This document shows, piece after piece, positions 1 through 6,110 of a DNA stretch of 8,841 bases. The notes below the pieces were generated by a model. The model ran no database searches. It saw only the letters and a program-made list of their open reading frames with translations, and was not told the DNA's origin. The DNA is taken from contig JACMJP010000148.1 of NCBI GenBank assembly GCA_014380545.1, positions 1 to 8,841 of the forward strand. The letters run 5' to 3'. Positions within the stretch are counted from its first letter, which is position 1. The number at the start of each line of letters is the position of its first letter. The DNA comes from Chitinophagales bacterium. Its GTDB lineage: Bacteria; Bacteroidota; Bacteroidia; Chitinophagales; BACL12. Position numbers and translations under genes: made by a program.

Positions 1-1166
1 ATAATTTTAAAGCTGAGTTTTTCGGGTCTGTTCTGCAGGCATCTATAACATTAAATAACTGGCTGGAAACGATTTTCATTTCCGGCCCAGAAAATAAGCC
101 CCCGCTTAATATTTCAGGAAATATTTCGTGCGATAAGTTTGATCTTCAAAAAACAATTGCAACATTTACATCACCTGAAAAACAACCCGCTCCTGCATCT
201 CCAGGTACTATTACAACAAAAAAACAAGCAGCAAATGACTGGATGAATGTGAGTGGAAATATCCGCTGTGCTATAGATGATTTTCAATACAAAAAATTGC
301 AGGTAAAAAATGTTAAAGCAGACCTGAAGCTATCTCCCGGTTTTATAGGCGTAAATAATTTTACCGGGAATAGTATGAATGGAAATTTTAATGTGCAAAC
401 CACATTTAGAAAGTTAGCTTCAGAAAATTATTTGCTTGAAATAATAGGCATACTAAATACTATAGATATTCAGCAATTATTTATACAGTTAAATAATTTT
501 GAACAAACAACACTTACTGATAAAAATTTGAGTGGAAAAGCAACTGCATATATTGAAAATGTTAGTATTCAATGGGATAAAAATTATAAGTTAATAGAAA
601 AAAATATGTATGCGCTGGTGAACGTAAAAATTGAGAACGGCGAATTAATTAATTACAAACCTTTGGAATCATTATCAAAATTTGTGAATATTGAAGACCT
701 TAAACACATCAGGTTTTCTACACTTCAAAATCAAATTGAAATTAAAGACCGTGTTATAACAATTCCTGCAATGGATATTCAAACTTCCGCACTTGATATT
801 TATGTAAGTGGAACCCATAGTTTTGATAATACAATTGATTACCAGATGCAATTAAGCCTTGCAGAGCTGATGGCAAAAAAATTTTTTGGAAAGAATAAGA
901 ATAAAGACAATTATGAAAATGATACCCAGGGGGGAATAAATATTTATGTTTCTATGACCGGTACTGTAGAAAAACCGGTTATACAATACAATAAGAAACA
1001 GGTAAAAGAAAAAATGCAGGATCAGGGAATTGATAAGCCTGATTTTCTTGATATATTCAAACCCGACGACCCTAAGGAAAAACATGATCTTTTTAAACCA
1101 AAAGATAATAAGCACGAAACCGATGAGGATGAACCGATAGAATTTATTGAATGGGAAGATGAATAA
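1..1166 (+). CDS. AsmA-like family protein, C-terminal part (5' end outside window)
   Basis: The reading frame is open from the left edge (first full codon at position 3) to a TAA at 1164-1166, about 387 residues. The ATG at 243 is internal, because good coding sequence continues upstream of it, so the true start lies outside the window. The protein is rich in beta strands. A 'NISGNISCDKFD' unit is echoed about 45 residues later by 'NVSGNIRCAIDDF', the kind of repeated strand unit seen in AsmA/TamB/YhdP-like bridges. The C-terminal AsmA signature is recognisable: 'NYKPLESLSKFV', 'LKHIRFSTLQNQIEIKD', 'IPAMDIQTSALDI' and 'VSMTGTVEKPVIQY'. It ends in a charged, very acidic tail (about the last 45 residues). 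Family members are anchored in the inner membrane by an N-terminal helix, which is not visible here. Those studied help move lipid towards, or keep the integrity of, the outer membrane; a specific substrate cannot be inferred. The next gene starts 59 bases downstream on the same strand and may be co-transcribed. Confidence 0.82.
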   Translation, partial: NFKAEFFGSVLQASITLNNWLETIFISGPENKPPLNISGNISCDKFDLQKTIATFTSPEKQPAPASPGTITTKKQAANDWMNVSGNIRCAIDDFQYKKLQVKNVKADLKLSPGFIGVNNFTGNSMNGNFNVQTTFRKLASENYLLEIIGILNTIDIQQLFIQLNNFEQTTLTDKNLSGKATAYIENVSIQWDKNYKLIEKNMYALVNVKIENGELINYKPLESLSKFVNIEDLKHIRFSTLQNQIEIKDRVITIPAMDIQTSALDIYVSGTHSFDNTIDYQMQLSLAELMAKKFFGKNKNKDNYENDTQGGINIYVSMTGTVEKPVIQYNKKQVKEKMQDQGIDKPDFLDIFKPDDPKEKHDLFKPKDNKHETDEDEPIEFIEWEDE

Positions 1167-1225
1167 TTTTTTACTCTCCGTTATTAATTTGTAATTTTCA
1201 ACATTTATTTTAGCTCCTCTTAGTC

Positions 1226-2392
1226 ATGGTCAACTTATACGAAAAAAAATCGAGGTGGAAACTTATCTTATTTTTTGTTGCGCTTACAATAGTCGGAGCA
1301 ACATTATGGTACACCAGCATGCTTGCAAAAAAATTAGCAGAAGAAGAAAAAAACAAGGTGGAACAAATTGCAAATGTTTATAAATATATAAGTACCGCTA
1401 CAGATATTGTTAACTACGGATTTTTTATTGAACTGATACAATCCAATAAAACAGTTCCAATCATCTCCACAGATAATGACGGAAATATTATTGCCTTCTT
1501 AAATATTGACAGCGCAAAAGCAACAAATGATAGTTTATATGTGCAGGAGCAATTAGAAGAAATGAAAAAATTTGCAGAACCTATTACTTTTGAAATTGCA
1601 GAAAATACATTCCAGTATATTTATTACAAACATTCTTTTTTATACACTCAGCTTCGTTATTATCCTCTTATACAATTATTAATTATTACAGGTTTTTTAA
1701 TTGCATCTTATATTTTATTTAATACTGCAAGGAAAAGTGAACAAAACAGAGTTTGGGTAGGCATGGCAAAAGAAACGGCCCACCAGTTAGGCACACCCAT
1801 TTCTTCGCTTGTTGCATGGATAGATTATTTAAAGGAATCGACAGGCAATGTAGAGCAGAAAAAAAATATAATAGATGAGATGGATAAAGATGTTAAACGA
1901 CTGGAATTGATTGCAGACCGTTTTTCAAAAGTAGGTTCATCACCTGCCCTTGTGAACAGGAATATTATCAAGGACCTTGAAAATACATTTGATTATATAA
2001 AACGCCGTGCAAGTAAAAAAGTGAATTTCACTTTGAAGTATTCAAAAGAAGAAATTCATGCAAACATAAACCCCACTTTATTTAATTGGGTAATAGAAAA
2101 TATTTTAAAAAATGCTTTGGATGCAATTGATGGGAATGGAGATATTGAGTTACATATTCAGGAGGCAGATAAATCAGTATTTATTGATATCACAGATTCC
2201 GGTAAAGGAATTCCTAAATCAAAATTTGCGACAGTGTTCGAGCCTGGGTACAGCACAAAAAAAAGAGGATGGGGCCTGGGATTAACTCTGGCAAAAAGAA
2301 TTACGGAAAATTATCATAATGGAAAAATATTTGTGAAAAATTCTGTTTCAGGAAAAGGAACTACATTTAGAATTGTATTACCAAAAGCATAA
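1226..2392 (+). CDS. Two-TM membrane sensor histidine kinase
   Basis: A 388-residue inner-membrane sensor kinase. Residues 12-34 and 147-167 are hydrophobic membrane segments bracketing an extracytoplasmic region of about 110 residues that I cannot assign to a named sensor fold. No HAMP or PAS domain is apparent between TM2 and the kinase core. The H-box 'AKETAHQLGTPISSL' puts the phospho-accepting histidine at His186; the HQLGTP form is typical of Bacteroidota kinases. The ATPase domain has an N-box ('NWVIENILKNALDAI', 287-301), a G1 box ('DSGKGIP', 324-330), an F-box-like 'FEPGYSTK' (338-345), a G2 box ('GWGLGL', 348-353) and a G3-like 'GKGTTF' (376-381). All key residues look intact, so an active kinase is expected. 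No response regulator lies next to it, so the partner and stimulus are unknown. The ATG at 1226 was chosen because it gives a short basic n-region just ahead of TM1. It is followed by a convergent gene after 41 bases. Confidence 0.93.
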   Translation: MVNLYEKKSRWKLILFFVALTIVGATLWYTSMLAKKLAEEEKNKVEQIANVYKYISTATDIVNYGFFIELIQSNKTVPIISTDNDGNIIAFLNIDSAKATNDSLYVQEQLEEMKKFAEPITFEIAENTFQYIYYKHSFLYTQLRYYPLIQLLIITGFLIASYILFNTARKSEQNRVWVGMAKETAHQLGTPISSLVAWIDYLKESTGNVEQKKNIIDEMDKDVKRLELIADRFSKVGSSPALVNRNIIKDLENTFDYIKRRASKKVNFTLKYSKEEIHANINPTLFNWVIENILKNALDAIDGNGDIELHIQEADKSVFIDITDSGKGIPKSKFATVFEPGYSTKKRGWGLGLTLAKRITENYHNGKIFVKNSVSGKGTTFRIVLPKA

Positions 2393-2433
2393 ATAAATAT
2401 TGAGAATTAAGAACCTGTAACTTTAATTTCAAC

Positions 2434-2847
2434 TCATAACTTAGTTTCACCCATATCCATAATCTTGAAAAACTGAAATTCAGTTACGGGTTGAACACTC
2501 AGTCGCCCTATGCGTACCAAAGGCATATCCGCCAATAATTTTTCTTTTTTTACATCCTGTAATGTAACATGTTTTTTAAGTGGTTTAATTGCTTTCACAT
2601 CAACAGCAGTCCAATCCCCCTCCGTCGCTGTAGGATCAGGATATGCTTCTTTCACAACTTTTGCCAAACCGACGACAGCACTTTCCTTCCCACTATGATA
2701 GAATAAACAGATATCATCTTTTTTCATACTGCGCAAATGATTTCTTGCTGCAAAATTTCTCACACCGTTCCACATGTCTGTTACTTTTTTTACAAGCTCG
2801 CTCCATGAATATGTTTCAGGTTCTGATTTAATAAGCCAGTAATTCAT
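2434..2847 (-). CDS. EVE domain-containing protein (THYN1-like)
   Basis: A 137-residue single-domain protein that is almost entirely EVE domain (PUA-like superfamily). The usual blocks are present in order: 'YWLIKSEP' at residues 3-10, 'WNGVRNFAARNHLRSMKKDD' at 26-45, 'FYHSG' at 49-53, 'VVGLAKV' at 58-64, 'YPDPTA' at 69-74, 'WTAVDVKA' at 79-86 and 'PLVRIGRLSVQPV' near 109-121. The length matches standalone bacterial EVE proteins. Members of this superfamily bind modified cytosines in DNA or modified RNA bases, and some are fused to nucleases in defence systems. Here there is no fused effector, so a housekeeping or unknown nucleic-acid-reader role is as likely. It is convergent with the histidine kinase and divergent from the DUF4255 gene. 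It is probably not part of the plus-strand operon, although it shares the upstream regulatory region. Confidence 0.93.
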   Translation of the reverse strand: MNYWLIKSEPETYSWSELVKKVTDMWNGVRNFAARNHLRSMKKDDICLFYHSGKESAVVGLAKVVKEAYPDPTATEGDWTAVDVKAIKPLKKHVTLQDVKKEKLLADMPLVRIGRLSVQPVTEFQFFKIMDMGETKL

Positions 2848-2939
2848 ATAATTATTTTTTATTGTTTATCGCAATGTAAAAGTAAAAAAATATTGATGTA
2901 TGTCATGAATATTTTTATCCATTGTAGAAAAAATAACAC

Positions 2940-2957
2940 ATCACCAATAGTGGTGAT
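2940..2957. promoter_or_regulatory. Perfect inverted repeat, probable operator
   Basis: ATCACCA-ATAG-TGGTGAT is a perfect 7-bp inverted repeat around a 4-base spacer in otherwise AT-rich DNA. A short T run follows on the plus strand, which gives it a terminator look. However, no plus-strand gene ends just upstream and no minus-strand transcript arrives from the right, so a terminator has nothing to stop. Its place between two divergent genes, and upstream of a candidate promoter for the DUF4255 operon, fits a dimeric-regulator binding site better. The bound regulator is unknown, and the function is inferred from position and symmetry only. Confidence 0.45.
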
Positions 2958-2971
2958 TTTTGCATCTGCCT

Positions 2972-3003
2972 ATTGACTTGTATTTATTCTCACAATATAT
3001 TCG
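2972..3003 (+). promoter_or_regulatory. Candidate Bacteroidota-type promoter for the DUF4255 operon
   Basis: ATTG at 2972-2975 and TATATTCG at 2996-3003 are separated by 20 bases. This resembles the Bacteroidota -33 TTTG / -7 TAnnTTTG pattern, with one mismatch in each box. Transcription would start near 3010, leaving a leader of about 70 bases, and the inverted repeat would centre near -60, a usual activator position. A second weaker -7-like match is TATAATTG at 3020-3027. In such AT-rich DNA chance matches are common, hence the low confidence. Confidence 0.28.
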
Positions 3004-3081
3004 CTCTACATTCTTAAAATATAATTGAACCAAGAATATTTCACCCGAGTCGTTCAGAAAAGTTAAAAAAATAATTTTTAT

Positions 3082-3666
3082 ATGATTGAAGAAGCACTGC
3101 GGTTTATAAGAACCGAGCTTAATAATTATTTGAATAACAAGATCACTCCAATAGCCGAAAGTAGGGTAGAGTTAGGGAATGTAGCAAAATTAGGAGATGC
3201 AGCAGCGAATGACCTGGTGAATAAGATCGTTGTCTCCCTCATTAATATTGAAGAAGATCGCATATCAAAAAATCCGGAAAATTTTGTGAGAGTAGATAAT
3301 AAAACAGTTTATAAAAATCCGAAAATACATTTAAATATATATTGTTTATTTTCAGTAAACCGGGAATCTTATAGTGATGCCTTAAAACAATTATCATTCA
3401 TTATTCAATTCTTCCAGCACAAAAATGTTTTCACTCATGAAATTGCTCCGGGTCTTGATGCAGGAATTGATAAATTAATTTTTGATCTGTACTCATTAAA
3501 CTTTGAACAGGTAAATCATTTATGGGGCACACTTGGAGGAAAATATTTGCCGAGTGTTCTATATAAAATGCGCATGATAACAATTGATGAAGGGCTTATT
3601 ACAGCAGAAAGCGCATTTATTAAAGAAATTGGTATTCAATCAGAAGATTATACAAACGTATTGTGA
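3082..3666 (+). CDS. DUF4255 protein, eCIS tail terminator (Pvc16/Afp16 family)
   Basis: A 194-residue protein that matches the DUF4255 (Pvc16 N-terminal) family along its whole length. Visible blocks are an N-terminal helix 'MIEEALRFIRTELNNYL', then 'VVSLINIEEDR' (50-60), 'NPKIHLNIYCLFSVN' (79-93), 'YSDALKQLSFIIQFFQ' (97-112) and the strongly conserved 'NHLWGTLGGKYLPSVLYKMR' (145-164). In phage-tail-like extracellular contractile injection systems (PVC, Afp and Bacteroidota relatives) this protein caps the end of the sheath and tube and fixes particle length. It acts in the cytoplasm during assembly. The length is normal and no key block is missing. In Bacteroidota eCIS loci the gene is often at the start of the cluster, as here, but sheath and tube genes should follow and none does in this window. 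The ATG at 3082 gives the usual short N-terminus. Its TGA overlaps the GTG start of the next frame, suggesting translational coupling. Confidence 0.9.
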   Translation: MIEEALRFIRTELNNYLNNKITPIAESRVELGNVAKLGDAAANDLVNKIVVSLINIEEDRISKNPENFVRVDNKTVYKNPKIHLNIYCLFSVNRESYSDALKQLSFIIQFFQHKNVFTHEIAPGLDAGIDKLIFDLYSLNFEQVNHLWGTLGGKYLPSVLYKMRMITIDEGLITAESAFIKEIGIQSEDYTNVL

Positions 3667-3941
3667 AAGCTATATATAAAATATTATTTTCTGTCGAACT
3701 GCTGCATGACTATTATAATCACCGGCAGGCATTTGAAGACCTTTCTTTACAGCCATCACCTGAAACTGAAAAGATTTTAAGAGGATACAGGACCATTTGT
3801 AAAGTATTAAAAAACAAGCTCTATGCTTTAATAGAAGTTGATAATGAAGGGAAACCTTATATATCAATAAGTAAAAATACTGTACTTCGTTTTCACCTGA
3901 AGGCATGGAGCAGATTCAATAAACAGAATCGGGCCATTTGA
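3663..3941 (+). CDS. Truncated N-terminal part of the second eCIS-cluster gene
   Basis: A 92-residue frame starting with GTG in a GTGA overlap with the DUF4255 stop, so it is likely coupled to it. The start 'KAIYKILFSVELLHDYYNH' followed by a 'PSPETEKILRGY' segment resembles, from memory, the LFxVxLLHxYY N-terminus of proteins encoded directly after DUF4255 in Bacteroidota eCIS loci. Their proposed role is near the cap end of the particle; I hold this as family recollection, not proof. The resemblance fades after 'NTVLRFHLKA' (about residue 81), and the frame ends soon after in 'WSRFNKQNRAI'. A different frame takes over immediately, so this is most likely the surviving 5' part of a longer gene broken by a frameshift or deletion. 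It could still be made as a short protein. No signal peptide or membrane segment is seen. Confidence 0.6.
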   Translation: MKAIYKILFSVELLHDYYNHRQAFEDLSLQPSPETEKILRGYRTICKVLKNKLYALIEVDNEGKPYISISKNTVLRFHLKAWSRFNKQNRAI

Positions 3942-4224
3942 ATTTATACTTGTAAACGGAGCAGCGCCGTCAGGGATATCTGCAGGAATTAATGAAATTG
4001 ATATTAATCCTGCATTTTATCAAGTTTCATTTGGCGGTATTATGCCAGATGAATGGCGGATAATTAACATATCGGGGACAAATATTACAACCATCGTAAA
4101 CTTCTTAGCGAACAGAGATGAAGCTTATTCTGCTATAGACATTATGCATAGAAACCAATTCACTAAAAAATGTTGGATCGGAGGAACCAGTCAAAGTCCG
4201 GAGTTTATTTTTTTTAGAGTTTAA
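3901..4224 (+). pseudogene. Orphan C-terminal coding fragment in a shifted frame
   Basis: This frame (codons beginning at 3901, 3904 and so on) opens after a TGA at 3898-3900 and runs to a TAA at 4222-4224. From about 3931 it reads as a convincing protein: 'GPFEFILVNGAAPSG', 'INEIDINPAFYQVSFGGI', 'DEWRIINISGTNITTI' and a 'KCWIGGTSQSPEFIFFRV' end. The only ATG (4042) lies in the middle of this stretch, with good coding sequence before it, so a normal start there is unlikely. The two frames can be joined by one +1 or -2 shift anywhere in 3901-3938, giving a single protein of about 186 residues. The alternative is a larger deletion that joined the front of one gene to the back of another. I do not recognise the family of the C-terminal part. 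The next gene begins 11 bases later. Confidence 0.5.
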
Positions 4225-4235
4225 ATGATTAAAAG

Positions 4236-5300
4236 ATGTACAAACAAATTACAAATATTAAAAAAGGAAAATGGACAAAGGAAATTATGCCGTTTACCTA
4301 TATGAAAATTTTAATGGTGATATTTCCGTTGCATGTATATGCCCAAATCACCTCCACTTTCACACCTTCTGCCGGAGATATTTATCCATACGAATTTATT
4401 AATGTAAATGGTTATGATGAAGAAACAACTGATTATACTGATGCCACGGACTCCGTTTCAAAATACGAATATTATATTAGCCCTGCAGGAACGCCTTATG
4501 AAGCATCTTTCCCTTCTGCAAATTTATGCTTGCAGGAAAATGGGGTTTATATTTATTACAACACAGACTCAATCCACTGGGCATTGTTGGGCTATGGTTC
4601 CGATGATTATGTGCTGCAGTATGATAATGCGTTAGATTTATTTAGGTATCCTATTTACATTACATCTGATACTTCAACATTTACTGATAGTGCGAAAGCG
4701 ATATACATGTATAGCAGTTCAGAAATACATAGAAATGGAAGTTTTACTTTTTCTACTAATACTTCCGCCAATCTGAATATTCCAATAGAAGAGTTTGACA
4801 TCTCTTGCAGGAGGATAGATATTCTCGAACAATATATAGACTCAGTATTTATTGATGGAGTTTTTGATAAAACATATTTGACTACAGTTAATAACTATTA
4901 TTGGATTGCAGTTGATGATGATGACCCTCCTTTTTATAATAATTCTGCTGTAAAACTTAAAACCCTAACATTTGATGATGGCGAATCACTAACTTCTTCA
5001 ACTACAATCCGGTATTATGATACTACACCCGTTTCAATAAAAGAACCTGCTGATAATAATTGGGACATTTATTATGATGCAATAAGCGAACTCATAAAAA
5101 TTAAATCTATAATTTCTGCACAAACAGAAGATTACCGGGTGAAAATTTATAATACATCAGGGCAGAATATTTACAATGCAGAAATGAACGGACAAACCGG
5201 ATTGAGTATTGAAACAGGTAACATGCAAACAAACTTCTATGTAATAGTGATTGAAAATAACCAAAGCCAATTTAGTAAACCCTTAATCATTTACAAATGA
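4236..5300 (+). CDS. Secreted protein with T9SS type A sorting domain
   Basis: A 354-residue frame for an exported protein of unknown role. The signal peptide core 'ILMVIFPLHVYA' is followed by Gln37, with likely cleavage after Ala36. ATGs at 4287 and 4302 would give more typical short n-regions than the ATG at 4236, so the real start may be one of those. The last 80 or so residues are a T9SS C-terminal sorting domain: 'VKIYNTSGQNIY', 'GLSIETGNM', 'NFYVIVIENN' and 'FSKPLIIYK' match the usual strand pattern. The protein should therefore cross the outer membrane by type IX secretion and be released or attached to the cell surface. The central part (about 40-270) is rich in Tyr, Asp, Ser and Thr and beta-prone, with 'TDSIHWALLGYG' and a 'DDDDPPF' turn; no known domain is recognised. 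Only two cysteines remain in the mature protein. Its TGA overlaps the next start (ATGA), so the two are co-translated. Confidence 0.83.
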   Translation: MYKQITNIKKGKWTKEIMPFTYMKILMVIFPLHVYAQITSTFTPSAGDIYPYEFINVNGYDEETTDYTDATDSVSKYEYYISPAGTPYEASFPSANLCLQENGVYIYYNTDSIHWALLGYGSDDYVLQYDNALDLFRYPIYITSDTSTFTDSAKAIYMYSSSEIHRNGSFTFSTNTSANLNIPIEEFDISCRRIDILEQYIDSVFIDGVFDKTYLTTVNNYYWIAVDDDDPPFYNNSAVKLKTLTFDDGESLTSSTTIRYYDTTPVSIKEPADNNWDIYYDAISELIKIKSIISAQTEDYRVKIYNTSGQNIYNAEMNGQTGLSIETGNMQTNFYVIVIENNQSQFSKPLIIYK

Positions 5301-6100
5301 CAAATAAAAAACAAAATTATGTTGCATTTATAACTGGTTGCATTTTTCTGCTGATTGTTCTTGCTGTCGTATTATGGAAGGAAACTCCGAGCCCAACAAC
5401 ATTTTTTGTTATCAGGGTTTTACTTGCTCTCGCCGCAGGTGCGTTTGCAACAATATTACCCGGGTTTTTAAAAATAGAAAATACATTGATTAAAGCAGGC
5501 GGGCCAATTGCAATTGCTGTTGGTATTTATCTCTGGAATCCGCCGGTTATAAATACTGATGATAAATTATCTGATTTGAAAGGAACAGTATTAATAGATA
5601 ACAATGCTACAGAAAGAGTTTCAGTTACAGTTTTAGGAACAACAGTTTACACAGACAACTCGGGGAATTTTGTAATAAGCGATAAACAAATTGATACTAC
5701 ACAAACACCAACATTAAATTTTGTTTTTAAATATAACCCCAATAAACCAGATGATAGAAATAAACCCAAATATAAGTTGATTGACGAAACAATCTTTGTA
5801 AGAACAAGTGATGCAATTAAAATCAATAATATGTTTAATTTGGAAAAAATTCCAGCAGATATCCCTGAAATAATTATTGAAGGTTATGTAAAAGATAAAT
5901 ACGAAAAGCCACTGGGCGGTGTTGAAATATCAGTAAATGAAATTGATAAAACAACTACCAATAATGCAGGTTTTTTTTCAATGAAAATAAAAACAACTGA
6001 AGAAAGGGTCCCTGTTACATTTGAAAAAACAGGGTATCAGTCTGAAACGATCAGAACGGCGGTTCCAAACAAGAATGTATCTGTTGAATTAAGAAAATAA
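5297..6100 (+). CDS. Three-TM inner-membrane protein with two Ig-like carboxypeptidase-regulatory domains
   Basis: A 267-residue protein. Hydrophobic segments at about 8-27, 37-58 and 65-81 form a compact N-terminal membrane module; Lys4-Lys5 before TM1 favours an N-inside topology, leaving the C-terminal 185 residues in the periplasm. The module holds a 'VIRVLLALAAGAFATILPGF' helix and 'IKAGGPIAIAVGIYLWNPP', a pattern I believe recurs at the membrane end of assorted bacterial proteins, but I cannot name a family. Two Ig-like domains follow. One is at about 94-184 ('LKGTVLIDN' to 'FNLEK') with a 'VYTDNSGNFVIS' turn. The second, at about 193-266 ('IEGYVKDKYEKPLGGVEISV' to 'VSVELRK'), has the classic 'TTTNNAGFFSMKI' turn and 'GYQSETI' end of CarboxypepD_reg/DUF4480-like folds. 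No catalytic domain is present. It starts inside the previous stop codon and ends 10 bases before the next gene. An anchoring or scaffold role at the inner membrane is inferred. Confidence 0.78.
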   Translation: MTNKKQNYVAFITGCIFLLIVLAVVLWKETPSPTTFFVIRVLLALAAGAFATILPGFLKIENTLIKAGGPIAIAVGIYLWNPPVINTDDKLSDLKGTVLIDNNATERVSVTVLGTTVYTDNSGNFVISDKQIDTTQTPTLNFVFKYNPNKPDDRNKPKYKLIDETIFVRTSDAIKINNMFNLEKIPADIPEIIIEGYVKDKYEKPLGGVEISVNEIDKTTTNNAGFFSMKIKTTEERVPVTFEKTGYQSETIRTAVPNKNVSVELRK

Positions 6101-6110
6101 ACAGGATATT

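Larger units (their letters stand above)
2848..3081. other. Divergent intergenic region, 234 bp, AT-rich
   Basis: Non-coding space between the divergent EVE and DUF4255 genes. It holds a perfect inverted repeat at 2940-2957 and a promoter-like pair at 2972-3003, both listed separately. For the minus-strand EVE gene, the complement of 2871-2878 reads TACATTGC, loosely like the Bacteroidota -7 element TAnnTTTG, but without a matching -33 TTG. I see no tRNA, small ORF or riboswitch-like fold in it. Confidence 0.6.

Noticed and set aside
852..1115. Minus-strand open frame of 87 codons opposite the AsmA-like gene
   Set aside because: It is low-complexity hydrophobic Ile/Phe/Leu text produced by the AT-rich complement of a clear coding region, with no motif and no start context.
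1188..1213. Promoter-like TTTG and TATTTTAG upstream of the histidine kinase
   Set aside because: The spacing between the boxes is only 14 bases, short of the roughly 19-21 expected for Bacteroidota promoters, and the -7 box has a mismatch; read-through from the AsmA-like gene is equally possible.
2401..2436. Possible bidirectional terminator between the convergent kinase and EVE genes
   Set aside because: TGAG-AATTAAG can pair with CTTTAATT-CTCA only with a bulge and an inner loop, is almost all A-T pairs and lacks a clean T run, so it is too weak to call.
2940..2961. Reading the ATCACCA/TGGTGAT stem and T run as a Rho-independent terminator
   Set aside because: There is no plus-strand gene ending upstream (the EVE gene in between is on the minus strand) and the stem is only 7 bp; an operator fits the position better.
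3670..3906. Minus-strand open frame opposite the broken second gene
   Set aside because: The plus-strand translation has the family-like LFSVELLHDYY start and a coupled GTG; the minus frame has no protein-like features.
4042..4224. Independent small gene starting at the ATG at 4042
   Set aside because: The same frame reads as convincing protein for about 37 codons before this ATG, so the ATG is internal to a broken gene rather than a true start.
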